Shown here piece by piece: positions 45,481 through 55,869 of a stretch of 64,000 bases of DNA (within the stretch, counting starts at the first letter, position 1; every line of letters begins with the position of its first letter). The translations under genes and the position numbers were made by a program. The notes below the pieces were generated by a model. The model worked only from the letters and a program-made list of their open reading frames with translations. It did not search any database and was not told the origin of the DNA. The DNA is from Azorinus chamasolen (Eukaryota; Mollusca; Bivalvia; Cardiida; Solecurtidae), in contig OY755247.1 of NCBI GenBank assembly GCA_963576725.1, forward strand, positions 12,776,534 to 12,840,533, read 5' to 3'.

Positions 45481-46194
45481 ATGAAAAACCTGTAGTAAAT
45501 ATTACAAGGTAAGTTATCTGTATTTTTGTACATACAGGATTACCTCCCATGTTTTGATTGTCAGTTAAATTTGATTACTTTGTTGTGTATTAAAGTTGGT
45601 TCATATTTAAAATTCATTTTTTTTGTTTTATTCTGATATAATGTTTCTTAGTTTATATATATATTCCCAGGTGAGAGGTGGTTGGTCAATCGAGTTAATT
45701 ATTATGAATGAAACTGTTATATATATGCTAATTACCCAACACCTACTCATTGTAATGGAAGCTGTATATATAGCATGAGACTGTGGCAAACTGATTCAAT
45801 GATCACTGCTGCTTATTATGTGATTAGGGCACTGAATATTCAGTAAAAGTGTTCAGCGACTGCTTCATGTATAATTACAGAAGCTATATCATTGGTTGTT
45901 AAATGATTAAAGTTAACAACCAGTGAATATATTGGCTGCTTAGGCCATATAATTATATAGCCTTTAAGGTGTAGATAGAAAAGTGTATCTAAGGATTTAA
46001 ACAGACCTTAATAACTGTTCATGGAGCTTGCTTGGCTTGGCTTAGCTTAATCGGAGACAATGCAATAAAAACACAACATCGGATCTTAATGAATGTTCCA
46101 AGCAGGTTTCAAAACATTGGGTTTTATTCAGTGTTTAACTACGTAACAAGGGATACCTTGGGACATGATGGGATAACTAAAGTGATTCCTTATT
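45481..46194. other. Unassigned AT-rich stretch
   Basis: TATATA tracts near 45655 and 45720, and short inverted motifs (GGCCATATAATTATATAGCC, ~45942). No ORF of note, splice-flanked exon or repeat family recognised. Probably intronic. Confidence 0.4.
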
Positions 46195-47837
46195 AACAAG
46201 AGATGTTTGTAAAACATGTATACCCCCCAGACCCCCTGACCTTTGATCTAGTGACCTCATCTATAGAGGTCATCTAGTAGTTATGACTAATCACCACAGC
46301 AACTTTGAAGATCCTAAGCCAAACCACTGATCATTTATTGATCTGAAAACATTTCAAAAGTTAAGGTCATGGTGACCTTGACCTTTGACCTAATGACCTC
46401 AACAACTATAGGGGTTATCTAGTAGTCACGACCAACTACCATAGCAAGTTTTAAGATCCCGAAACCAAACCATTGAGCAGTTATTAATCGGAAACCATTT
46501 CATCAGTTAAGCTCACGATGACTTTGGTCTTTGACCTAGTGACCTCAAAAACAATAGGGGTCATCTAGTTGTCATGACCAACCACCACAGCAAGTTTGAA
46601 GATCCTAAGCCAAACCCTTGAGCAGTTATTGATCGGAAACGATTTCAACAGTTAAGGTCATGGTGACCATGACCTTTGATCTAGTGACCTCAAAAACAAT
46701 AGGGGTCATCTAGTGGCCATGTCCAACCACCACAGCAAGTTTGAAGATCCTAAGCCAAACCCTTGAGTAGTTATTGATCATTAACCATTTCACCAGTTAA
46801 GGTCATGGTGACCTTGACCTTTGACCTAGTGACCTCAAAAGCAACTGGGCTCATCTAGTTGTCATGACCAACCACCTAAGCAAATTTGAATATCCTAAGC
46901 CAAACCCTTGAGCAGACCTCCAGACCTTTGACCTAGTGACCTCAAAAACAATAGGGGTTATCCTGTGGTCATGACCAACTACTGCAGCAAGATTGAAGAT
47001 TCTAAGCCAAACCCTTGAGCAGTTATTGATCGGAAACCATTTAACCAGTTAAGGTCATGGTGACCTTGACCTTTGACATAGTGACCTCAAAAACAATAGG
47101 GGTCATCTAGTGGTCATGACCAACCACCACAGCAAGTTTAAAGATCCTAAGCCAAACCCTTGAGCAGTTACTGATCGGAAACGATTTCACTAGTTAAGGT
47201 CATGGTGACCTTGACCTTTGACCTAGTGACCTCAAAAACAACTGGGCTCATCTAGTTCTCATGACCAACCACCTATGCAAATTTGAAGATCCTAAGCCAA
47301 ACCCTTGAGCAGTTATTGATCAGAAACCATTTTACTAGTTAAGGTCATGGTGACCTTGACCTTTGACCTAGTGACCTAAAAAACAATAGGGGTTATCCAG
47401 TGGTCATGACCAACTACTGCAGCAAGTTTGAAGATTCTAAGCCAAACACATGAGCAGTTATTGATCGGAAACCATTTAACCAGTTAAGGTCATGGTGACC
47501 TTGACCTTTGACCTAGTGACCTAAAAAAGAATAGGGGTCATTTAGTCGTCATGACCAACCACCACAGCAAGTTTGAAGATCCCAAGCCAAACCCTTGAGC
47601 AGTTATTGATCGGAAACTATTTCACCATTTTAGGTCATTGTGACCTTGACCTTTGACTTAGTGACCTCAAAAACAATAGGGATCATCTACTTGTCATGAC
47701 CAACCACCACAGCAAGTTTGAAGATTCTATGCCAAGTCGTTTATTAGTTATCGTTCGGAAACCATCGATCTACCGACCGACCGACCGACATGTGCAAAGC
47801 AATATACCCCCATTTTTTCAAAAAGGGGGTATAAAAA
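46195..47837 (+). mobile_element. Hairpin-ended element, family F7, complete
   Basis: AACAAGAGATGTTTGTAAAAC then ATGTATACCCCCCAG. About ten ~146-bp modules follow (CCACAGCAAGTTTGAAGATC, CCTTGAGCAGTTATTGATCG, GACCTTGACCTTTGACC, TAGTGACCTC), then GACCGACCGACCGAC. The 3' hairpin is TATACCCCCATTTTTTC / AAAAAGGGGGTATA followed by AAAA. Confidence 0.87.
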
Positions 47838-48023
47838 TGGAAAAACAGTCCTACAGGGATCGCAAAACACAAAAGGGCATGACACCAAAACATGAAACAG
47901 CACAATTACAAGACAATACATGATGAAACACAAAAAACGACATAAAACATTTACCATATAAAGGGAGTTACAATTGTGCAGCTTAATAAACCAATGGAGA
48001 GTCAAGAATGGGTGTCTGAATAT
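47838..48023. other. Spacer without recognised feature
   Basis: A-rich sequence with AAACACAAAAGGGCATGACAC-like repeats of ACA/AAA. No gene. Confidence 0.35.
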
Positions 48024-48152
48024 TTAACCTTTTCCCTGTTCCATATTTAGTCCAATTTTCAATACCTACTGGATATTCATGGAAAAAGAAGTTATAATTA
48101 AAGATGGAAGGTGGAACATTCTAGCACTTTTAGAAACTAAAGAAACATATCT
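48024..48152. mobile_element. Family A MITE, left part, split by a hAT-like element
   Basis: TTAACCTTTTCCCTGTTCC start. It runs to AGAAACATATCT, where the hAT-like element starts, and resumes at 49365 with ACATCTATTAAATTCC. Confidence 0.7.
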
Positions 48153-48536
48153 CAGTGATTAATCTAGGTCTGCGTCCTGCGTCAGAGACGCATTAAAATA
48201 GCAGAAAACGCATCATTCTGAAGTGTAAGCGTCCTAAAGGACGCATTAAAATATGGTTGCGTGTAGCCGTTGAAGTTAATTTCACGTAGTGAAACTACTA
48301 AAACACCGTAGCGATATCAACATCCGACTATTGTATGTATTTTACAACAATGATTTTGATTGGCTAGTATGCAGCAGGATGTTCGTAGTGAGCCAATGAA
48401 AACGTTCCTTTTTAAAATGGCAGTGCGGAAAGACCCCAGATAATCCAAGATGCTGCTACCGAAAATAGTCGCTAAGATCAACTCAAATCAAACGATGTAA
48501 CAGTTAGGTCAGATGTGTCCCTGTGACATGATTTCA

Positions 48537-48653
48537 ATGTTAGTGGATCAAAATAAGGATCCCGAATCCGATGTAATGGAGGAAAATAACGACTGTCAGC
48601 TTGAAGAGAGAAAGAGTTCTGACCAAAGTGGTTGGCGATTTACTCCAAGTTGA
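48537..48653 (+). CDS. Short acidic ORF inside the hAT-like element
   Basis: 38 residues, beginning MLVDQNKDPESDVMEENNDC and ending WRFTPS, then TGA. The composition is protein-like (acidic, charged) and it lies ~180 bp into a 5'-like region of the element, upstream of a donor-like site. It may be a first-exon remnant of a transposase or captured gene, or chance. No family recognised. Confidence 0.25.
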   Translation: MLVDQNKDPESDVMEENNDCQLEERKSSDQSGWRFTPS

Positions 48654-48871
48654 CTTCTGTTAGGCAACGGATGGTCGACTTGATTTCATGTTTTGCTGCA
48701 TATGCGTCAAATATCAGGCCAAACATTGCACAGTAAATGTACACACTATCGAAACACTATCGAAAATATCATTTTGTTGCTTTGTGCCAGGTAAGTAGTC
48801 CACACATGTGTACTCTGAATGGTGGTATCGATCTACTTTCGGTTTTGACAATATTCAACATCCATGCTGTC

Positions 48872-49124
48872 TTAACCCTTTCCTTCATGTAAACGTGTTT
48901 TCACACATTTGCAAACAGAATAGACCCAGATCAGACGGCTCCTATAGAAGTTGTCAGCAGAAGGGTCTGCTGTTTGCAAATGGAGTTTGATAGATCAGTT
49001 TCTTTAAAGTTTCTGAAATGTCTACAATATTCCACCTTCCATATTTGATTATAACTACTTTTTCCATGAATATTCACTAGGTACAGTACTGGTACTTGGT
49101 ATAAACAGAACAGGGAAAAGTTAA
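48872..49124. mobile_element. TTAA MITE, family A, complete, nested in hAT-like
   Basis: TTAACCCTTTCCTTCATG...ACAGAACAGGGAAAAGTTAA. The core is partly worn on its right arm (GTCAGCAGAAGGGTCTGCTG). Confidence 0.83.
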
Positions 49125-49389
49125 CAGCTCATTGCTGAGACTATACAGGAAACCTGGTTATTCTTATAACAGTTCTATAATGCAATAAATGTCCCAAAAC
49201 TAAAATGTAACTGCAGAATTACGATTTAACATCAGTTTTCTTATAATTTTATGCTTTGGGACTCATCAATTTAGTTTGGGACTCATAGTTTTCCTGTGGG
49301 ACTCATTTGTTTTCAGATTAGTGAGTCCTGGGACTCATGGTTCAAATTTCTAGATTAATCACTGACATCTATTAAATTCCATTAGGAAG

Positions 49390-49658
49390 TTTAAAGCACC
49401 TATTGGTGCCTCTGTAAAAGTCACTTTGTAAAACCATTGTGACAAATAGAGCATTGCTTCACAGGAGTGAGTGAGTGAGCTAGTGAGTTGGGTTTTACGG
49501 CACACAACTCATTCACTCCTGTGGAGCAAATGCTCCATTTATCACAATGGTTTCAAAACAACATAATCTAGAATTTTACTTTTCTCTAGTAAAAGCTCCT
49601 TTTCGGTATATTTATAAGAGCATGAATTTAAAAATAGCCTATGAGGGAATGGGTTACT
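49390..49658. mobile_element. Family B MITE with nested palindrome
   Basis: CCTCTGTAAAAGTCACTTTG...AATAGCCTATGAGGGAATGGGTTA. Inside, at 49463-49524, a palindromic insert (CAGGAGTGAGTGAGTG ... CAACTCATTCACTCCTG) splits the usual GAGCATTTGCTCC centre. Confidence 0.65.
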
Positions 49659-49866
49659 TAACCCTTTCCCTTTTCCATGATTATTCCAAATTTCAGTACC
49701 TACTGAATATTCCTGGACAAAATAGTTATAATGAAATATGGTAGGGGGCATTGTAGCCATTTTAGAAAGTAAAGAAACAAATTTCATTAGAACAGAGCGC
49801 CGTCTGATCTGAGTCTACTCTGTTTGCAAATGCGTGAAAACACGTTTATATGAGGGAAAGGGTTAA
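49658..49866. mobile_element. TTAA MITE, family A, one core arm lost
   Basis: TTAACCCTTTCCCTTTTCC...TATGAGGGAAAGGGTTAA. The left arm of the hairpin core is deleted (AACAGAGCGCCGTCTG), leaving only GATCTGAGTCTACTCTGTTTG. Confidence 0.83.
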
Positions 49867-49907
49867 AAGAGTAATTTTGACTTGAGCTTGCATACTATTC
49901 TTTACAT

Positions 49908-50162
49908 ATTACCTGATTGGCTATTTTAAGACCTAATACATCATACATTATTTTTAGACCCATTACATTATAGGCTATTTTTAGATGCAACCTAAATCTA
50001 CTGAAAAAGAGCATTTCGAGAGAAGGAATATGTTAGACTTGTGTGGTTTTGAAACCATTGTGATAAATAGAGCATTCACTCCTGTTGAACAAAATTAATG
50101 CTCTATTTATCACAATGTTTTCACAAAGTGACAGAGGCATCAATATGCGGGAATGGGTTTTA
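49908..50162. mobile_element. Family B MITE with duplicated left end
   Basis: Two left-end copies (GGCTATTTTAAGACC, ATTATAGGCTATTTTTAG), then CAATGGT-type central inverted pair and ATCAATATGCGGGAATGGGTT. Confidence 0.6.
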
Positions 50163-50974
50163 AACTCAGCACACTAAGTAAAGTTTGGCTGTTATTTCTA
50201 CTCAGAATTGCAGTCAGACAGTCAATCCGCTTGAAGGAGACGGATAAGATGCTGACCTAGACAGGTTATCACAAATTCACATCTACTGGGCAAAGAGTTA
50301 AAGACTTTGAGTTCGCTTTAAAAGCGTTGCACTACAAATAAATGTCATAATGAAGAATTTTGAAAGGGAACATAACTATTATTCTTGCATGTGCTGTAGT
50401 AATGTAGATCTGTGGGGGCCTTACATAAACCATGGACGTAAATACTACAGCATTAAAACAGTGCCCTGGTAACAACATCAATCAAAAGAATTGCCAAAGT
50501 TTAGTAGCATATAGGTTTGGTTGTATTTTGAACAGTTTAATGAACACAGAAAATAGCTTTTATTCAAGAATAGCGATAATAAACATTTTCCTTTTTGGGC
50601 AATAACATCTGCAGTGTTCCCTTGGGATTTTTGTGGCCCTCGTCCTTCCGGACAACAACAGTTCCTCAGGACACTGCAGATGTTGCCTAAAAAACATGTA
50701 GTATCCCTCTAATATTCATTTGTAGGATTGTGGCTCTATGTGAGAATAAACATGGTCTATACTATCTGCTAGTCCATAGGTGTAAATTAAAACATTTTGA
50801 AGAATAACTTCATTTCTCCATCAAACCCTATGTTGTGACCACTCTTTATAATCGTCTCGAAGAGACGATTCTACAGAGTGGTCACAACACAGGGTTTGGT
50901 GGAGAAATGACAATTTTAAAACTTGAACTTAAGTATGCACATTATCTGTAGCTCTGACTCAATTAGTGTAACTT
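50163..50974. other. Spacer with two palindromes
   Basis: 50598-50694 is an imperfect palindrome (GGCAATAACATCTGCAGTGT / ACACTGCAGATGTTGCC). 50818-50912 is a family D foldback (ATTTCTCCATCAAACCC / GGGTTTGGTGGAGAAAT). The rest is AT-rich with no gene recognised. Confidence 0.6.
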
Positions 50975-51036
50975 AACAAGAGCCGTGTGCGGCGGCAATG
51001 CTCATCTGATTTGGTGCTTGTCCAGCTAAATTTTAA

Positions 51037-53611
51037 AACAAGAGGGCCAGAATGGCCCTGAAGCGCTCACCAGACAATCAGAGTAGAAGATTTTCAAAGT
51101 TTTCACTATATGTTTCTATAGAAAACTAGCCGGTCCTGGGGCGGGGCCAATTTTGACCCCAGGGGCATAATTTAGAAAACTTTTGTAGAGGACCTGAGCA
51201 TGACGCTATGAGCCAAATATGAAAGCTAAGAACCTTCCAGTGTCGGGAGAAGATTTTCAAAGTTTTGTCTATGTTTCTATTGAAAACTACCAACCCCTGG
51301 GGCAGGGCCAATTTTGACCCTAGGGTCATAATTTATATAACTTTTGTAGAGGACCTGAACATAATGCTCTGTGCCAAATATGAAAGCTGAGAGCCTTCCA
51401 GTTTCAGAGAAGAAGATTTTCAAACATTTCACTATTTGTTTCTACTGAAAACTGCCCACCCCTGGGGCGGGCCAATTTTGACCCCAGGGCCATAATTTAT
51501 ATAACTTTTGTAGAGGACCTGAACATGATGCTATATACCACATATGAAAAGCTGAGAACTTCCAGTTTCAGAGAAGAAGATTTTCAAAGTTTTCACTACA
51601 GTATAACGGCGTTATTTCGACTCTCGTTTTTCCGAGATACCCGCTTAATCCAAGGGAATGTTGAGGTCCCGACTCAAATTCTATCAAATCTCATTGAAAA
51701 TATCTGCATTAATCCGAATAGCGATAATCCGAAAATTCGAGCATGTGTGCTGGTCCCGCGGATCATTCTGGTTCCCTTATTGATTGTTTAATTCGAGCAC
51801 GGTGTTTTCCCACCTCCGAGGTAATTATTCACACCTTCTCGATACGTTGTCGTGACCTTTTGAAAGATCCGTCTATGGGACATTAGATCTTCCAAATGTG
51901 TGAATAACACATTCATTGACTTTACTTTGGTGTAAATAATGATGAGAATTTAATAGACTGAAGTCTTAATAAACAAAGAGTCACAATCATAATTTGCATA
52001 CGTTCGCAAACGTGTAGTGATTTTTCTGTACTGCTGAAAGTGTGCCATATAGCGTCTTTCTGCTTTAAATTTTGAAATAGTACACAGCTTTTCGTGTAGT
52101 GCTTTGAAATTCGCAATATTTTTGTTACTATTAGACAGTCTCGTTCATGCAGACTCTTGCTACGAGAGATGAACGAGAATAACTGTCAGACAAAAAAAGC
52201 TGAGTGTTCCGATTATTAATTAATTTGGTCTATCGCCCTGATTTTCCTTACTACGAAACAGCACGGGAACGAAACGAAAATGTTTGTTTTTGCACCCAAC
52301 TCAGCACCAACAACTAGATTAATGTCGACAAATGGAAAAATATGCAAAATAAACGACATAGCGCTATACGCTACGACTGTTCTAGGGATATGTCTAAATG
52401 GTTTGAAACAAGTTTTGAGGTTACTGTGAAGGGTCCGTTGAGCGGACCCATATAAATTATACTGCAACTTCGGTCGCCGATGTGAATGGTGTTTTCTGTT
52501 ATCACTTATATAAGGAAAGAATTGGTGGATTATATATGCATTGAAGTTTATGATAATGTTAAAAAGGTTTACTGTGAAGAAATATGCTTCCTCTCGTCGT
52601 CAAACAATGCTCTTGGGAAATGACATAAAATGCTCTCGGTTCTTTCGAGCATCGCGATAATCCGAGGTTTTTGCTGATTCCCGATGGTGCTCGAAATATC
52701 GCCAATATACTGTATTTGTTTCTATTGAAAACTGCCCACCCCTGGGGCAGGACCAATTTTGACCCCAGGGCCATAATTTATACAAATTTTGTAGAGGACC
52801 TGTACATGATGCTCTGTGCCAAATATGAAAGCTAAGAGCCTTCCAGTTTTAGAGAAGAAGATTTTCAAAGATTTCACTACTTGTTTCTATTGAAAACTGC
52901 CCACCCCTGGGGAGGGACCAATTTTGACCCCAGGGCCATAATTTATAAAACTTTTGTAGAGGACCTAAACATGATGATCTGTGCCAAATATGAAAGCTGA
53001 GAGCCTTCCAGTTTCAGAGGAGAAGATTTTCAAAACTGTCCACCCCTGGGACGGGGCCAATTTTAACCCCAGGGCCATATCTTATATAACTTTTGTAGAG
53101 GACCTAAACATGATGCTATATGCCAAATATGAAAGCTGAGAACCTTCCAGTTTCAGAGAAGAAGATTTTCAAAGATTTCACTATTTGTTTCTATTGAAAA
53201 CTGCTCACCCCTGGGGCGGGGCCAATTTTGACCCCAGGGCCATAATTGATATAACTTTTGTAGAGGACCTGAACATGATGCTCTGTGCCAAATATGAAAG
53301 CTGAGAGCCTTCTAGTTTCAGAGGAGAAGATTTTCAAACTTTTACTATATGTTTCTATTGAAAACTTCCCACCCCTGGGGCGGGGCCAATTTTGACCCCG
53401 GGGGCATAATTTATATAACTTTTGTAGAGGACCTAAGGATGATGCTATGTGCCAAAGATGAAAGCTGAGAACCCTGTAGATTCGGAGGAGAAGATTTTTA
53501 AAGGTTCAAATTGTTGACGACGAACGACGGACGACGCACTACACACGCCGACGGACATCAGGTGATCACAAAAGCTCACCCTGAGCACTTTGTGCTCTGG
53601 TGAGCTAAAAA
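51037..53611 (+). mobile_element. Hairpin-ended element, family F2, split by a pogo-like element
   Basis: AACAAGAGGGCCAGAATGGCC, GCGCTCACCAGAC, modules as in other F2 copies (GGCCAATTTTGACCCC, ATGAAAGCTGAGA), GACGACGAACGACGGACGAC, then GCTCACCCTGAGCACTTTG / GTGCTCTGGTGAGC followed by TAAAAAA. Confidence 0.85.
51599..52712. mobile_element. pogo/Tigger-like DNA transposon, 1114 bp, non-autonomous
   Basis: Inverted ends CAGTATAACGGCGTTATTTC and GATATTGCCAATATACTG-type (reverse: CAGTATATTGGCGATATTTC), flanked by TA on both sides. The interrupted F2 module reads TTTCACTA before and TATTTGTTTC after, so a TA target duplication is supported. Internal frames (e.g. the minus-strand 83-residue one at 52216-52467) show no DDE or HTH motif I recognise. 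Confidence 0.82.
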
Positions 53612-54701
53612 ATAAATAAAGGGTCATAACTCCAGTTTTTTGTAATCAAGAGCTATGGTTCTTATGTAGGGACTTTCTCTTCAATGAGATCTACTAACCT
53701 ATGAAGTTTCATGTTGATACCTCCTATACTTTTCGAGAAATGAGCTACATTAAACTTTTGCACGACAACAACACCTATGACCCAGTGATCAAGGGTTTTG
53801 TGCAGTGTCATTGGCTTCATTGAGATCTATCATCATATGAAATTTTGTGGCATTACGTTAAATACTTTGAGTAATCAGCTACACAAAATGTAAGTATAAA
53901 ACAAGAGGGCCAGAATGGCCCTGAAGCGCTCACCAGACAACAATATGTTTCTACAGAAAACTAGCCTGCCCTGGGGCTGGGCTAATTTTGACCCAAGAGG
54001 CACAATTTATATAACTTTTGTAGAGGACCTGGACATGGTGCTATGTGCCAAATATGAAAGCTGAGAACCTTCCAGTTTCAGAGAAAAAGATTTTCAAAGT
54101 TTTCACTACATGTCTCTGGCTACCCCTGGGGCGGGGCCAATTTTGACCCCAGGGGCATAATTTATATAACTATTGTAGAGGACCTGAACATGATGCTATG
54201 TGCAAAGTATGAAAGCTGAGAACCTCCCAGTTTCAGAGAAGAAGATATTCAAAGATTTCACTATTTGTTTCTATTGAAAACTGCCCATCCCTGGGGCGGG
54301 GCCAATTTTGACCCCAGGGCCATAATTTATAAAAACAAGAGGGCCAGAATGGCCCTGAAGCGCTCACCAGACAATCAGAGGAGAAGATTTTCAAAATTTT
54401 CACTATATGTTTCTATAGAAAACTAGCCGGCCCTGGGGCGGGCCAATTTTGACCCCAGGGGCATAATTTACATAAGTTTTGTAGAGGACTTAGACATGAT
54501 GCTATGAGCCAAATATGAAAGCTGAGAACCTTTCAGTTTCATAAGATTTTCAAAGTTTGCTCTATATGTTTCTACTGAAAACTACCCACCCCTGGGGCAG
54601 GGCCAATTTTGACCCAAGGGCCATAATTAATATAACTTTTGTAAAGGACCTGAAGATGATGATACATGAGTTCATATCGTTATTCAAATCTTAACTTATT
54701 T

Positions 54702-54943
54702 TTAACCCTTCCCATGTTCTATGTTTATTCAAAATTTCAATATCTACTGAATATTCATGGACAAATTAGTTGTAATGAAAAATAGAAAGTGTAGCCATTT
54801 TAGAAAGTAATGAAAAACATCTTTCAAATTCCATTAACAAACAGAGTAGACCCTAATTAGACAGCTGCTAATAGAGCCGCCTGATCTGGGTCTGCTCTGT
54901 TTGCAAATGCATGAAAAGGCATTTATATGAGGGAAAGGGTTAA
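54702..54943. mobile_element. TTAA MITE, family A, complete
   Basis: TTAACCCTTCCCATGTTC...TATGAGGGAAAGGGTTAA, core GTAGACCCTAATTAGACAGC / GCCTGATCTGGGTCTGCTC. A family A right half follows at 54990-55129. Confidence 0.84.
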
Positions 54944-55129
54944 GTAAACATATTATAAGTACATTGTATATTGTACACAAAAATGGAAATAATTTAATGC
55001 AATTTGCACTATATAATATCATAAGTAAACAGAGCAGATTCATCATATGGCTACTAAATGAGCCACCTAATCTGGGTCTACTCTGTTTGCAATGGTTCAG
55101 AAATGCATAATTATGGAGCAAAGGGTTAA

Positions 55130-55869
55130 TTGTCTGTGAAATAGGCCAGATCTAAAAATATCAGTTGTCTACCAAGAAGGGAGGCAACCCAGTTGTTATC
55201 AAAAGTGCAAAGGGAGACCTAGCACAGTTTGGATTCTGATCTGACGTATGTGTAACTTCAAATTACATATGTGTCAGATCAGAATCCAATATTGTACTTC
55301 ATAATTGTTTTGTACAAGAGAGTTAATTGTAAGATTGACATGTATTAAAAAACGATGTGAACAATCTTAGACAAGCAGACAACAATTCTGAAGCAGATAA
55401 TACTGATACTGATAAAGAATGCTACAGCATAGAACACTTGACTTGTATTCAGCTAAACTTCACAAAAGATATACTGATAAGACTCTATATAGATATCTGA
55501 GACATATATGCAGGACATAGATATGCAAAGAGCATTTTGAGAATTATCCACTTAGTTTTCTCAATCTAAAATGAGTGTTTGTTATTTATTTGGCTAAACA
55601 CAATTTCTACTCTACTGATTAGACTAAGGGTAAAACCACTGGAACTGGCTATAAAAACTAGGTCAGTCTCAGTGGACTGGGTTGTAGGAGAAACCTTTAG
55701 CCGCAGTTTCTGAAGTGAAAAAGCCAATTTTAAAGTTTAACCCAAAGGGCAGGACCAATTTTAACCTCAGAACTATGATATTAACACAATTCTTTAAGGT
55801 AAACTAAGTTAATCCATACACCAAATATCTAAGCTCTTTGACAAGAAGATACTAGTGTTTAAGCAGCAG
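55130..55869. other. Spacer inside the inner F2 element
   Basis: 55204-55305 has a palindrome (TTGGATTCTGATCTGACGTA / TGTGTCAGATCAGAATCCAA). 55310-55730 is AT-rich, with a weak module-like phrase near 55745. No gene. Confidence 0.45.

Larger units (their letters stand above)
48153..49364. mobile_element. hAT-like DNA transposon, non-autonomous
   Basis: Terminal inverted repeats CAGTGATTAATCTAG and CTAGATTAATCACTG. The left flank ACATATCT and right flank ACAT(--)CT fit an 8-bp hAT target duplication that lost 2 bp. It contains TGGGACTCAT repeats near the right end, a family A MITE (48872-49124), a 39-codon ORF (48537-48653) and a strong donor-like CCAGGTAAGTAG at ~48787. No transposase domain is visible. 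Confidence 0.75.

Noticed and set aside
46195..47837. CRISPR-like array of regular repeats
   Set aside because: The repeats are ~146-bp whole modules without unique spacers, in animal DNA with mobile-element ends.
52216..52467. 83-codon minus-strand ORF as pogo transposase remnant
   Set aside because: No helix-turn-helix or DDE motif is visible and the length is too short. Not supported as a transposase.
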